Positions 54,476 through 64,000 of a DNA stretch of 64,000 nucleotides are shown here, in pieces. This DNA is from Bacillus_BD sp963765265 (GTDB lineage Bacteria > Bacillota > Bacilli > Bacillales > Cytobacillaceae). Under the pieces are notes generated by a model. It ran no database searches. It saw only the letters and a program-made list of their open reading frames with translations, and was not told the DNA's origin. Each line of letters begins with the position of its first letter. The first letter of the stretch is position 1. Location: contig CAVXVN010000007.1 of NCBI GenBank assembly GCA_963765265.1, positions 248,001 through 312,000 on the forward strand, given 5' to 3'. Both the position numbers and the translations under genes were made by a program.

Positions 54476-55171
54476 ATGGCTAAAAGAGGTAAGAAGTATT
54501 TAGAAGCTGTTAAACTTGTAGATCGTTCAAAAGCTTATCCAATTAATGAAGCAGTAGAACTTGTAAAGAAAACAAGTTTTACTAAATTTGATGCATCTGT
54601 TGAAGCAGCATTTCGCCTAGGTGTTGATCCTAAGAAAGCTGATCAACAAATTCGTGGAGCAGTAGTGCTTCCAAATGGTACAGGTAAAACACAAAGAGTA
54701 CTTGTTTTTGCAAAAGGTGAAAAAGTGAAAGAAGCAGAAGCTGCTGGAGCAGATTATGTTGGGGATTCTGAATACATCAACAAAATCAGCCAAGGTTGGT
54801 TTGAATTTGATGTGATCGTTGCAACTCCAGATATGATGGGTGAAGTTGGTAAACTTGGTCGTACATTAGGACCAAAAGGTTTAATGCCAAACCCTAAAAC
54901 AGGAACTGTAACTTTTGATGTAACAAAAGCAGTGAATGAAATCAAAGCTGGTAAAGTAGAATACCGCGTTGATAAAGCTGGTAATATTCATGTTCCGATC
55001 GGTAAAGCATCTTTCGAAGAAAGCAAACTTGTTGAAAACTTCAAGACTATTTTTGAAACATTGCAAAAAGTAAAACCTGCTGCTTCAAAAGGGACTTACA
55101 TGAAGAATGTTGCAATCACTTCAACAATGGGTCCAAGTGTAAAAGTAGATCCTTCTTCTGTGGGTAAATAA
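54476..55171 (+). CDS. rplA: Ribosomal protein L1
   Basis: L1 forms the mobile stalk near the E site and in other bacteria represses its own operon. The 231-residue protein has MAKRGKKYLEAVKLVDRSKAYP, VLPNGTGKTQRVLVFAKGEK and the L1 signature near VATPDMMGEVGKLGRTLGPKGLMPNPKTGTV. A frame open from 54404 would include the leader hairpin; ATG 54476, after AAGGAGGAAAT, is the true start. Confidence 0.97.
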   Translation: MAKRGKKYLEAVKLVDRSKAYPINEAVELVKKTSFTKFDASVEAAFRLGVDPKKADQQIRGAVVLPNGTGKTQRVLVFAKGEKVKEAEAAGADYVGDSEYINKISQGWFEFDVIVATPDMMGEVGKLGRTLGPKGLMPNPKTGTVTFDVTKAVNEIKAGKVEYRVDKAGNIHVPIGKASFEESKLVENFKTIFETLQKVKPAASKGTYMKNVAITSTMGPSVKVDPSSVGK

Positions 55172-55180
55172 TAAATAATG

Positions 55181-55209
55181 TTGACAACATAGATTCAGTT
55201 GGTTATAAT
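55181..55209 (+). promoter_or_regulatory. Sigma-A promoter of rplJ-rplL
   Basis: TTGACA (55181-55186) and TATAAT (55204-55209) with 17-bp spacing: both boxes match consensus exactly. Confidence 0.85.
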
Positions 55210-55239
55210 ATAATCTGTGTTGTAAAAAATAAAATTACA

Positions 55240-55370
55240 TTTGTACCTTAGACAGCCGGTGCGTTAAGCTTAATTTCCTGCCGAGGTCATACGATAGATA
55301 GTTAAACACCCGTTAAGAAAACGGCTATTGTATACTGCCTCCATGTCTAATTTGATGTGGAGGCATTTTA
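55240..55370 (+). promoter_or_regulatory. L10 ribosomal leader with attenuator hairpin
   Basis: ACCTTAGACAGCCGGTGCG and TTTCCTGCCGAGGTCATACG match the Firmicute L10-leader RNA that binds L10(L12)4. Just before the rplJ start, TGCCTCCA (55336-55343) and TGGAGGCA (55358-55365) form a hairpin followed by TTTT, which would serve as the regulated terminator. Confidence 0.82.
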
Positions 55371-55412
55371 TTGACCGGTATGAATGCATAAATTCTTACA
55401 GGAGGTGTAAAA

Positions 55413-55913
55413 ATGACAAGCATTATTGAACAAAAGAAACAAATTGTAGTCGAAATAGCTGATAAGTTGAAAGCTAGTAAATCAACAATTGTTGTTGATT
55501 ATCGCGGATTGACTGTTGCTGAGTTAACTGAACTTCGTAAACAACTTCGTGAAGCAGGAATCGAATTTAAAGTTTACAAAAACTCAATGACTCGTCGTGC
55601 AGCAGATTCTGTTGAACTATCTGCTTTAAATGAATACTTAACAGGTCCTAATGCGATTGCATTCAGTAATGAAGATGTTGTTGCCCCTGCGAAAATTATT
55701 AATGACTTCGCTAAAAAACACGAAGCATTAGAAATTAAAGCAGGTGTCATCGAAGGAAACATAGCTACTGTTGAAGAAGTTAAAGCACTTGCAGAACTTC
55801 CATCACGCGAAGGTTTACTTTCTATGTTACTCAGCGTACTTCAAGCACCAATCCGCAATTTCGCTCTTGCTACAAAAGCAGTTGCAGATCAAAAAGAAGA
55901 ACAAGGCGCGTAA
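55413..55913 (+). CDS. rplJ: Ribosomal protein L10
   Basis: L10 anchors the L7/L12 dimers on the ribosome. The 166-residue protein has the family start TSIIEQKKQIVVEIADKLKASKSTIVVDYRGLTV, the rRNA-contacting FKVYKNSMTRRA and a C-terminal helix for L12 binding. AGGAGGTG precedes the ATG. It lies behind an exact sigma-A promoter and the L10 leader. Confidence 0.97.
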   Translation: MTSIIEQKKQIVVEIADKLKASKSTIVVDYRGLTVAELTELRKQLREAGIEFKVYKNSMTRRAADSVELSALNEYLTGPNAIAFSNEDVVAPAKIINDFAKKHEALEIKAGVIEGNIATVEEVKALAELPSREGLLSMLLSVLQAPIRNFALATKAVADQKEEQGA

Positions 55914-55969
55914 GCTAATTTGTGCTTTGTAAATGAATAAAACCCAAAAAACAAGGAGGAAAATCAATC

Positions 55970-56329
55970 ATGACTCAAGAACAAATCATTGAAGCAGTCA
56001 AAAATATGACTGTTTTAGAATTAAACGACTTAGTAAAAGCAATTGAAGAAGAATTTGGTGTAACTGCTGCAGCTCCTGTAGCTGCTGTAGGTGGCGGTGC
56101 AGCTGCTGTTGAAGAAAAAACTGAGTTTGATGTTATTCTTACATCTGCTGGAGATCAAAAAATTAAAGTTATTAAAGCGGTACGTGAAATCACAGGTCTT
56201 GGACTTAAAGAAGCAAAAGAAGTTGTTGATAACACTCCAAAAGCAGTTAAAGAAGGAGCTTCTAAAGAAGAAGCAGAAGAAATTAAAGCTAAGCTTGAAG
56301 AAGTTGGAGCTGGCGTTGAAGTTAAGTAA
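55970..56329 (+). CDS. rplL: Ribosomal protein L7/L12
   Basis: L12 recruits translation GTPases. The 119-residue acidic protein has an N-terminal dimerisation part (MTQEQIIEAVKNMTVLELNDLVKAIEEEF), a flexible alanine-rich hinge (AAAPVAAVGGGAAAVE) and the C-terminal domain EFDVILTSAGDQKIKVIKAVREITGLGLKEAKEVVDN. AAGGAGGAAAATC precedes the ATG. A strong terminator follows. Confidence 0.98.
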   Translation: MTQEQIIEAVKNMTVLELNDLVKAIEEEFGVTAAAPVAAVGGGAAAVEEKTEFDVILTSAGDQKIKVIKAVREITGLGLKEAKEVVDNTPKAVKEGASKEEAEEIKAKLEEVGAGVEVK

Positions 56330-56336
56330 TCCATCC

Positions 56337-56366
56337 AAGCTCGCTGTTTAAGCGAGCTTTTTTTTC
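56337..56366 (+). terminator. Rho-independent terminator of rplJ-rplL
   Basis: AAGCTCGC and GCGAGCTT, 8 bp perfect around TGTTTAA, followed by an eight-base T run. Confidence 0.93.
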
Positions 56367-56509
56367 ACCCTTTGTGTAAAAAGTATAAATTGATTGAAGT
56401 GAAATTCCATCTGAAGTGTTTTTCAAGATGAAAGTACCTATGTATTTTAAGTTCAATTTGTATTCCTCATAAATTTATTGAACATGATTTCTCCTACGGA
56501 GGTGATTGC

Positions 56510-57118
56510 ATGTCCGAACATTATTATTCCCGAACACAAAAGGTAAAAAGTGATCCTCTATTTTGGGATTATCAATTGAGAAATTTCCAAATTCGATTTA
56601 AAACAGATAACGGTGTTTTTTCAAAAAAAGAAGTAGATTTCGGGTCAAGGTTACTTATTGAAAGTTTTCAAATGCCAGAAATTAGCGGTGATATACTTGA
56701 TGTTGGTTGCGGCTATGGACCAATTGGGCTAACCGTTGCGAAAACGTGGCCAAATAGAACCGTACATATGATTGATGTTAATTTACGTGCTTTGCAACTA
56801 ACAATAGATAATAGTGAACTGAATGGAATAAAAAATGTTAATGTTTATGAAAGTGATCGCTTAGATGCTGTGAATGAACATAAGTTTGCTGCAATTCTTA
56901 CAAATCCTCCTATTCGAGCAGGGAAAAAGGTTGTTCATGACATCTATGAACAAAGCTATAAGAATCTTTTACCGAATGGAGAATTGTGGATTGTTATTCA
57001 AAAGAAACAAGGTGCATCTTCTTCTATTGAAAAACTCTCCGAAATGTTTGAGGATGTAGAAATTGTTGAAAAGAAAAAAGGATATTTTATAATAAAAGCA
57101 ATAAAAAAACATTTATGA
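56510..57118 (+). CDS. ybxB: Class I SAM-dependent methyltransferase, RsmC-like (YbxB)
   Basis: The product resembles 16S rRNA guanine-N2 methyltransferases of the RsmC group. The 202-residue protein has the SAM-binding motif DILDVGCGYGPIGLTVAKTWP near residues 62-81, MIDVNLRALQLTIDNS and the catalytic-type AILTNPPIRAGK (NPPI, the typical NPPF/Y variant). CGGAGGTG precedes the ATG. It sits between rplL and rpoB, as ybxB does in B. subtilis. The exact target nucleotide is not provable here. Confidence 0.93.
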   Translation: MSEHYYSRTQKVKSDPLFWDYQLRNFQIRFKTDNGVFSKKEVDFGSRLLIESFQMPEISGDILDVGCGYGPIGLTVAKTWPNRTVHMIDVNLRALQLTIDNSELNGIKNVNVYESDRLDAVNEHKFAAILTNPPIRAGKKVVHDIYEQSYKNLLPNGELWIVIQKKQGASSSIEKLSEMFEDVEIVEKKKGYFIIKAIKKHL

Positions 57119-57218
57119 TGAATGAACGAAATAGTAAATAAATTGTAAATATATATATTGACCGAGATGTATCATTGTGATAGCATTGTATAATGCCAAT
57201 AGATTATCTTGTCTTTCT

Positions 57219-57252
57219 ACCTAAATTTATCATAAGTTGTATAAATTTAGGT
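57219..57252 (+). other. 12-bp inverted repeat upstream of rpoB
   Basis: ACCTAAATTTAT (57219-57230) and ATAAATTTAGGT (57241-57252) pair perfectly around a 10-base loop, with no U-tract after. A possible promoter (TTGACC 57158-57163, 17 bp, TAGCAT 57181-57186; also TATAAT 57189-57194) lies just before it, so the hairpin would be near the 5' end of the rpoB mRNA. Confidence 0.6.
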
Positions 57253-57376
57253 GTAATGGAAAAGATAACAAAATAATAGTCGTAATGTGAGAATGTGGTT
57301 TTTAAGTTAAAAAACCCTTTTTCTTTTTGTCTTATAAGAAATAATATAATAATGCTTGATTTGAGGGGTGAATCAG

Positions 57377-60300
57377 TTGACAGGTCAACTAGTTCAGTAT
57401 GGACGGCACCGCCAACGAAGAAGTTTTTCACGGATCAGTGAGGTTTTAGAATTACCAAATCTTATTGAAATCCAAACATCTTCCTATCAATGGTTTCTAG
57501 ACGAAGGTCTACGTGAAATGTTTCAGGATATTTCACCGATTGAAGATTTTACTGGCAATCTATCGCTTGATTTTATTGATTACAGTCTTGGAGAACCAAA
57601 GTATTCTGTTCCAGAATCAAAAGAACGGGATGTTACATATTCAGCACCATTGCGTGTGAAAGTACGTCTTGTAAACAAAGAAACAGGCGAAGTCAAAGAC
57701 CAAGATGTCTTTATGGGTGACTTCCCGCTTATGACAGAAACAGGTACATTTGTTATAAATGGTGCAGAGCGTGTCATTGTCTCTCAACTCGTGCGTTCAC
57801 CAAGTGTCTACTTCAGCGGTAAGTTAGATAAAAACGGAAAACGTGGCTATTCAGCTACTGTTATACCGAACCGTGGAGCATGGCTCGAATATGAAACTGA
57901 CGCTAAGGATGTTGTGTATGTGAGAATTGATCGTACTCGGAAACTGCCCGTTACGGTTCTTTTGCGTGCACTTGGTTTTGGATCAGAGCAAGAGATTATT
58001 GATTTGATCGGAGACAATGAATATCTTCGTAATACGTTGGAAAAAGACAATACGGAGAGTTCGGAAAAGGCTCTACTTGAAATCTATGAACGTTTACGCC
58101 CTGGTGAACCACCAACCGTTGATAACGCTAAAAGTTTATTAGTTTCAAGATTCTTTGATCCAAAACGCTACGATTTAGCAAACGTTGGACGCTATAAAAT
58201 TAATAAAAAGCTTCATATTAAAAATAGATTATTTGGTCAGCGTTTGGCTGAGACGTTAGTGGATCCAGAAACAGGTGAAATTATTGCCGAAAAAGGAACT
58301 GTTCTTGACCGTCGTAATTTAGATCGTATCATTCCGAACTTAGAAAAGGATATCGGTTTTAAAACATTATCTCCATTCGGAGGTGTAGTTGAAGAAGATG
58401 TTGTTCTTCAATCGATAAAAATTTACGCTCCACATGATGATGGCGAAAAAATAATTAACGTTACAAGCAATGCCTATATTGATGAAACAGTGAAAAATAT
58501 TACACCAGCTGATATTATTTCATCCATCAGTTATTTCTTTAACCTTTTGCATAATGTCGGGGATACGGATGACATTGATCATTTAGGAAACAGAAGAATT
58601 CGTTCTGTAGGCGAATTGTTACAAAATCAATTTAGAATTGGATTATCTAGAATGGAACGTGTTGTTCGTGAAAGAATGTCTATTCAGGATACAAACACGA
58701 TTACACCACAACAGCTAATCAATATTCGTCCGGTTATTGCTTCGATTAAAGAGTTCTTTGGTAGCTCTCAGTTATCTCAATTTATGGATCAAACCAACCC
58801 ACTTGGGGAATTGACTCATAAGAGACGTTTATCTGCATTGGGACCAGGTGGATTGACACGTGAACGTGCAGGGATGGAAGTCCGTGACGTCCATTATTCC
58901 CACTATGGTCGTATGTGTCCGATTGAAACGCCGGAAGGTCCGAATATTGGACTTATTAACTCTTTATCCTCTTATGCAAAGATCAACCGTTTTGGATTTA
59001 TTGAAACACCATATCGTAGAGTAGATCCTGAGACTGGTAAAGTGACGAGTCAAATAGATTATTTAACTGCTGATGAAGAAGATAATTATGTAGTGGCTCA
59101 GGCAAATTCACGTCTTGATGACGACGGTTCTTTTGTAGATGAAGACATTGTTGCGCGTTTCCGTGGTGAAAATACTGTAGTCAACAGAGATCGAATTGAC
59201 TATATGGATGTATCACCAAAGCAAGTTGTGTCACCAGCAACTGCATGTATTCCTTTCCTTGAAAACGATGACTCAAACCGCGCATTAATGGGAGCGAACA
59301 TGCAACGTCAAGCTGTACCTCTAATGCAGCCAGAAGCACCAAGAGTCGGAACTGGTATGGAATATGTATCAGGGAAAGACTCAGGAGCCGCTGTCATTTG
59401 TAAGTATGAAGGCATCGTAGAACATGTTGAAGCAAGAGAAGTTCTTGTTCGTAGAGTTGAAGTTGTTGATGGTCAAGAAGTAAAGGGTAATCTTGATAAG
59501 TATCCTCTATTGAAATTTGTACGTTCTAATCAGAGTACTTGTTATAATCAACGACCAATCGTTGCAGTAGGAGACCGGGTAACAAAAGGTGAAGTCCTTG
59601 CTGATGGTCCTTCAATGGAACTGGGAGAATTGGCGTTAGGTCGTAACGTTCTTGTTGGGTTTATGACATGGGATGGTTATAACTATGAGGATGCTATCAT
59701 CATGAGTGAGCGTCTGGTGAAAGATGATGTATATACATCTCTTCATATTGATGAATACGAATCAGAGTCTCGTGATACAAAGCTTGGACCTGAAGAGATC
59801 ACTCGTGATATTCCTAATGTGGGTGAAGATGCTCTTCGTAATTTGGATGAACGTGGAATTATTCGTACAGGTGCAGAAGTAAAAGATGGTGATCTTCTAG
59901 TTGGTAAAGTAACACCAAAGGGAGTTACAGAATTAACTGCCGAAGAACGTTTATTACATGCCATTTTTGGTGAAAAGGCTCGTGAAGTCCGTGATACTTC
60001 GCTACGTGTTCCGCACGGTGGTGGCGGTATTGTATTGGATGTTAAAGTCTTTAATCGTGAAGATGGGGACGAACTTCCACCAGGAGTCAACCAACTTGTA
60101 CGTGTTTATATTATTCAAAAACGTAAAATTTCCGCTGGAGATAAAATGGCGGGACGTCATGGTAATAAAGGGGTAATCTCACGGATTATGCCGGAAGAAG
60201 ATATGCCGTACTTACCAGATGGTACGCCAATTGATATCATGTTAAACCCACTAGGGGTTCCTTCACGGATGAACATTGGGCAAGTACTTGAGCTTCATTT

Positions 60301-60937
60301 AGGAATGGCGGCAAGATACTTAGATATACATGTTGCCTCACCAGTATTTGATGGTGCTACAGAAGAAGATGTTTGGGAAACGATTGAAGAAGCAGGAATG
60401 GCACATGATGCTAAGACTGTTTTATATGATGGAAGAACGGGTGAACCATTCGATAATCGTGTTTCTGTAGGAATTATGTATATGATTAAATTGGCTCACA
60501 TGGTCGATGATAAACTTCATGCCCGTTCAACAGGTCCTTATTCTCTTGTTACACAACAACCTCTTGGGGGAAAAGCTCAATTTGGTGGTCAGCGGTTCGG
60601 TGAAATGGAAGTTTGGGCACTTGAAGCTTATGGTGCAGCATACACATTACAAGAGATTCTTACTGTTAAGTCCGATGATGTTGTGGGTCGTGTAAAAACT
60701 TACGAAGCCATCGTAAAAGGTGAAAACGTACCAGAACCTGGTGTTCCAGAATCATTTAAAGTATTGATAAAGGAACTTCAAAGTTTAGGTTTGGATGTTA
60801 AAATGCTCTCAGGTGATGAGGAAGAGATCGAACTGCGTGATCGGGAAGATGACGAAGAGATTCACCAAGCAGAATCCTTAATTGTCCCACCTGATACGAA
60901 AAATGCTGAATCTGAAAAAGTAGGCTTAAACGAGTAA
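57377..60937 (+). CDS. rpoB: RNA polymerase beta subunit
   Basis: RpoB is the second largest subunit of the polymerase. The start is TTG 57377 (MTGQLVQYGRHRQRRSFSRISE), with GAGGGGTG 6 bases before; GTG 57368 is within that site. The product is 1,186 residues without breaks. The rifampicin region FGSSQLSQFMDQTNPLGELTHKRRLSALGP has the sensitive-type residues throughout. EGPNIGLINSLS, MTWDGYNYEDAI and GDKMAGRHGNKG (active-site contacts) are intact, and the end holds an acidic tail. rpoC follows. Confidence 0.98.
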   Translation: MTGQLVQYGRHRQRRSFSRISEVLELPNLIEIQTSSYQWFLDEGLREMFQDISPIEDFTGNLSLDFIDYSLGEPKYSVPESKERDVTYSAPLRVKVRLVNKETGEVKDQDVFMGDFPLMTETGTFVINGAERVIVSQLVRSPSVYFSGKLDKNGKRGYSATVIPNRGAWLEYETDAKDVVYVRIDRTRKLPVTVLLRALGFGSEQEIIDLIGDNEYLRNTLEKDNTESSEKALLEIYERLRPGEPPTVDNAKSLLVSRFFDPKRYDLANVGRYKINKKLHIKNRLFGQRLAETLVDPETGEIIAEKGTVLDRRNLDRIIPNLEKDIGFKTLSPFGGVVEEDVVLQSIKIYAPHDDGEKIINVTSNAYIDETVKNITPADIISSISYFFNLLHNVGDTDDIDHLGNRRIRSVGELLQNQFRIGLSRMERVVRERMSIQDTNTITPQQLINIRPVIASIKEFFGSSQLSQFMDQTNPLGELTHKRRLSALGPGGLTRERAGMEVRDVHYSHYGRMCPIETPEGPNIGLINSLSSYAKINRFGFIETPYRRVDPETGKVTSQIDYLTADEEDNYVVAQANSRLDDDGSFVDEDIVARFRGENTVVNRDRIDYMDVSPKQVVSPATACIPFLENDDSNRALMGANMQRQAVPLMQPEAPRVGTGMEYVSGKDSGAAVICKYEGIVEHVEAREVLVRRVEVVDGQEVKGNLDKYPLLKFVRSNQSTCYNQRPIVAVGDRVTKGEVLADGPSMELGELALGRNVLVGFMTWDGYNYEDAIIMSERLVKDDVYTSLHIDEYESESRDTKLGPEEITRDIPNVGEDALRNLDERGIIRTGAEVKDGDLLVGKVTPKGVTELTAEERLLHAIFGEKAREVRDTSLRVPHGGGGIVLDVKVFNREDGDELPPGVNQLVRVYIIQKRKISAGDKMAGRHGNKGVISRIMPEEDMPYLPDGTPIDIMLNPLGVPSRMNIGQVLELHLGMAARYLDIHVASPVFDGATEEDVWETIEEAGMAHDAKTVLYDGRTGEPFDNRVSVGIMYMIKLAHMVDDKLHARSTGPYSLVTQQPLGGKAQFGGQRFGEMEVWALEAYGAAYTLQEILTVKSDDVVGRVKTYEAIVKGENVPEPGVPESFKVLIKELQSLGLDVKMLSGDEEEIELRDREDDEEIHQAESLIVPPDTKNAESEKVGLNE

Positions 60938-60978
60938 GACAAGTTGTTACAAAAATGATAAATGATATACAGTATGGT

Positions 60979-61052
60979 CCCCTCTAACATGGAGATTTAA
61001 TGCTATTTTGTTTATTTCAAAATACTGCTAAGTAAATGTTAGAGGGGCTTTA
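60979..61052 (+). other. 12-bp inverted repeat between rpoB and rpoC
   Basis: CCCCTCTAACAT (60979-60990) and ATGTTAGAGGGG (61036-61047) pair perfectly around a 45-base loop, followed by CTTTATT. This looks like a weak terminator or processing hairpin inside the rpoBC transcript. Confidence 0.65.
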
Positions 61053-61168
61053 TTGAATTATATATATAACGATGAACTTATTTATTTTGTTGGAAAGCGC
61101 AATAAGCAAAAATATCAGAAGTGTAGCAATCAGGGTATAGACCTGATAAGAAAAGGGAGGTAGGCCCC

Positions 61169-64000
61169 TTGCTTGATGTAAATAATTTTGAGTATATGAA
61201 AATAGGTCTAGCATCACCAGACAAAATCCGTTCATGGTCTTTCGGTGAAGTGAAAAAGCCAGAAACGATAAACTATCGTACGTTAAAACCGGAAAAAGAC
61301 GGCTTATTTTGCGAACGTATTTTCGGACCGCAAAAAGACTGGGAATGTCATTGTGGTAAATATAAACGCGTTCGTTATAAGGGTGTAGTTTGTGATCGTT
61401 GTGGAGTTGAAGTTACACGTGCAAAGGTTCGCCGGGAACGTATGGGGCATATCGAATTAGCAGCTCCTGTTTCTCACATTTGGTATTTTAAAGGAATTCC
61501 AAGTCGGATGGGACTTAGTACTTGATATGTCTCCTCGTGCACTTGAAGAGATCATTTATTTTGCGTCATATGTTGTAACAGACCCAGGTGATTCAACACT
61601 TGAAAAGAAACAGCTTTTATCTGAAAAGGAATATAGAGCATACCGTGAAAAATACGGTAATAAATTCCAAGCATCTATGGGTGCAGAAGCTATAAAAAAA
61701 TTATTGCTTGATATTGATTTAATTAAAGAAGCTGAATTACTGAAAGAAGAACTTAAAACAGCACAGGGACAACGCCGTACGCGTGCTATTAAACGACTTG
61801 AAGTCGTTGAAGCATTCCGTGGGTCTGGTAACGAACCTTCTTGGATGATTCTTGATGTTCTTCCTGTTATACCACCAGAGCTTCGTCCAATGGTACAACT
61901 CGATGGTGGACGTTTTGCAACATCTGATTTAAATGATTTATATCGTCGTGTTATTAACCGTAATAATCGTTTAAAAAGATTATTAGACCTTGGAGCACCA
62001 AGCATTATTGTTCAAAATGAAAAGAGAATGTTGCAAGAAGCTGTTGATGCATTGATCGATAATGGTCGTCGTGGACGTCCGGTAACAGGTCCTGGTAATA
62101 GACCGCTTAAGTCTCTATCGCATATGTTAAAAGGGAAACAAGGTCGATTCCGTCAAAACTTTTAGGTAAACGTGTTGATTACTCAGGTCGTTCCGTAATT
62201 GTTGTAGGACCAAACCTAAAAATGTATCAATGTGGTCTTCCGAAAAAAATGGCATTAGAACTATTTAAACCATTTGTTATGAAGGAACTGGTTGAAAAGG
62301 GACTAGCTCACAATATTAAATCAGCTAAACGGAAAATCGAAAGAGTTTCTCCTGAAATATGGGATGTTTTAGAAGAAGTGATTAAGGAACATCCAGTTTT
62401 ACTTAACCGTGCCCCTACTTTACATAGATTAGGAATTCAAGCTTTTGAACCTACTCTTGTAGAAGGTAAGGCAATTCGTCTTCATCCACTCGTATGTACG
62501 GCTTATAATGCGGACTTTGACGGTGACCAAATGGCTGTTCACGTACCGCTTTCTTCAGAAGCACAAGCAGAAGCACGTTTATTAATGCTTGCGGCGCAAA
62601 ATATTTTGAATCCGAAAGATGGAAAGCCAGTTGTTACACCATCTCAGGATATGGTACTTGGTAATTACTATTTAACTCTTGAGAAAGCTAATATGGTCGG
62701 AGAAGGTATGATCTTTAACGATATCAATGAAGCGCTTATAGCTTATCAAAATGGATATGCACATTTGCATACTCGAGTGGCTGTAAAGGCTAGCTCTCTT
62801 AATAATCAAACCTTTACAGAAGAACAAAATGGTAAATTATTAATTACTACGATTGGTAAAATGATGTTTAATGAAATTTTGCCTGAGTCGTTCCCGTATA
62901 TAAACGAACCAACGAAGAAAAATCTTGAAGAAAAAACACCTGAGGAATACTTTATTGAACCAGGCACTGACGTTAAGGCAGCTATTAAAAATATGCCGAT
63001 TGTTGATCCATTTAAGAAGAAAATACTTGGAAACATTATTGCTGAAGTATTTAAACGTTTCAAAATCACTGAAACATCTAAAATGCTTGATCGAATGAAA
63101 GATCTTGGATTTAAGTATTCTACAAAAGCAGGTATTACAGTTGGTGTTGCGGATATCGTAGTATTAGCTGAGAAAAAAGAAATTATCGATGAAGCCCACA
63201 CTAAAGTAGATAATGTATTAAAGCAGTTTAGACGTGGTTTAATAACGGAAGAAGAACGTTATGATCGTGTTATCTCAATTTGGAGTGCTGCGAAAGATAC
63301 CATTCAGTCCAAATTGATGGATTCATTGGCAAACACTAACCCAATCTTTATGATGAGTGATTCCGGTGCCCGTGGTAATGCATCAAACTTTACTCAGCTT
63401 GCTGGTATGCGTGGATTAATGGCCAACCCGGCTGGTCGTATCATCGAATTACCGATTATTTCAAGTTTCCGTGAAGGTTTAACTGTTCTTGAGTACTTCA
63501 TTTCAACACATGGAGCTCGTAAAGGACTAGCGGATACTGCATTAAAAACAGCCGATTCTGGTTACTTAACAAGACGTCTAGTTGACGTGGCACAAGATGT
63601 CATTGTCCGTGATGATGATTGTGGAACAGATCGAGGCCTACTAATTAGTGCATTAATGGATGGAACAGAAGTAATTGAATCTTTAGAAGAACGTTTAATT
63701 GGCCGCTATGCAAGAAAAGCGATTAAACATCCTGAGACGAAAGCAGTAATTGTACCAGAAAATGGTTTAATTACGGAAGATTTAGCAGTGGAGATTGTGT
63801 CATCAAATATCGAAGAAGTATGGATTCGTTCAGCTTTCACATGTAATACTCGTCATGGAGTTTGTAAGAAGTGTTACGGACGTAACTTGCAACAGGTCAA
63901 GAAGTTGAAGTTGGAGAAGCAGTTGGTATTATTGCTGCACAATCCATTGGGGAACCAGGTACACAGTTAACAATGCGTACTTTCCATACAGGTGGAGTTG
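61169..64000 (+). CDS. rpoC: RNA polymerase beta' subunit, 3' truncated by window edge (reading frame broken three times)
   Basis: RpoC carries the catalytic NADFDGD motif (YNADFDGDQMAVH near 62510), the N-terminal zinc site CHCGKYKRVRYKGVVCDRCG, RGRPVTGPGNRPLKSLSHMLKGK, and a second zinc cluster RSAFTCNTRHGVCKKCYGRNL. Start is TTG 61169 after GGGAGGTAGG. Three one-base errors break it. There is one extra A near 61517 (GLVLDMSPR expected), one base missing near 62159-62163 (RQNLLGKRVDYSGRSVIV expected), and one G missing near 63899 (NLATGQEVEVGEA expected). Because rpoC is essential these are read as sequence errors. About 940 residues are visible; the rest lies beyond the window. Confidence 0.93.

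Noticed and set aside
56091..56351. Lysine/leucine-rich frame over rplL
   Set aside because: Shadow frame of the lysine- and glutamate-rich L7/L12 gene.

Overview
The window is a low-GC, endospore-forming Firmicute chromosome segment, almost certainly from Bacillaceae. Gene content and order follow the origin-proximal region of Bacillus subtilis from mfd to rpoC: sporulation genes (spoVT, yabP, yabQ, spoIIE), cell division (divIC), the CtsR stress operon, two rRNA operons flanking a nine-gene tRNA cluster, then the transcription and ribosomal protein genes ending in rpoB-rpoC. Nearly all protein genes lie on the + strand. The one clear minus-strand gene is a tRNA-Met between yabR and spoIIE. 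I see no phage, insertion sequence, CRISPR array or defence island.

Layout. 1-8.7 kb: mfd (5' truncated by the window edge), spoVT, yabM, yabN, rqcP, yabP-yabQ, divIC, yabR. 8.9-15.7 kb: tRNA-Met, spoIIE, yabS, yabT, tilS, hprT. 15.8-25.7 kb: ftsH, coaX, hslO, cysK, folP-folB-folK-yazB-dusB, lysS. 26.1-37.0 kb: 16S-23S-5S, tRNAs Val-Thr-(degenerate Thr-like)-Lys-Leu-Gly-Leu-Arg-Pro-Ala, then a second 16S-23S-5S. 37.2-43.4 kb: ctsR-mcsA-mcsB-clpC-radA under a CtsR operator. 43.7-52.5 kb: yacL-ispD-ispF-gltX, a cysteine-type T-box, cysE-cysS-mrnC-rlmB-rae1, sigH. 52.6-64 kb: rpmG-secE-nusG, rplK-rplA, the L10 leader with rplJ-rplL, an rsmC-like methyltransferase, rpoB and rpoC (3' truncated).

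Departures from the classical order. disA is missing between radA and yacL, and a terminator-like hairpin follows radA. The yacD and pabB-pabA-pabC block is missing between hslO/cysK and folP; a GC-rich structured intergenic patch lies at the second junction. A decayed tRNA-Thr copy sits inside the tRNA cluster.

Quality warning. Seven genes (yabM, yabT, tilS, folP, mcsA, rlmB, rpoC) are broken by one-base insertions or deletions, nine events in all and several in homopolymer runs. Removing one base restores a full-length family protein in six of them, and rpoC alone carries three. Because several of these genes are essential, base-level sequence or assembly error is the most economical explanation. 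I annotate each as one gene and mark the break. I found no convincing undescribed system. The most interesting leads are the locus deletions, the tRNA relic and several unexplained RNA hairpins around rplK, rplA, rpoB and rpoC.
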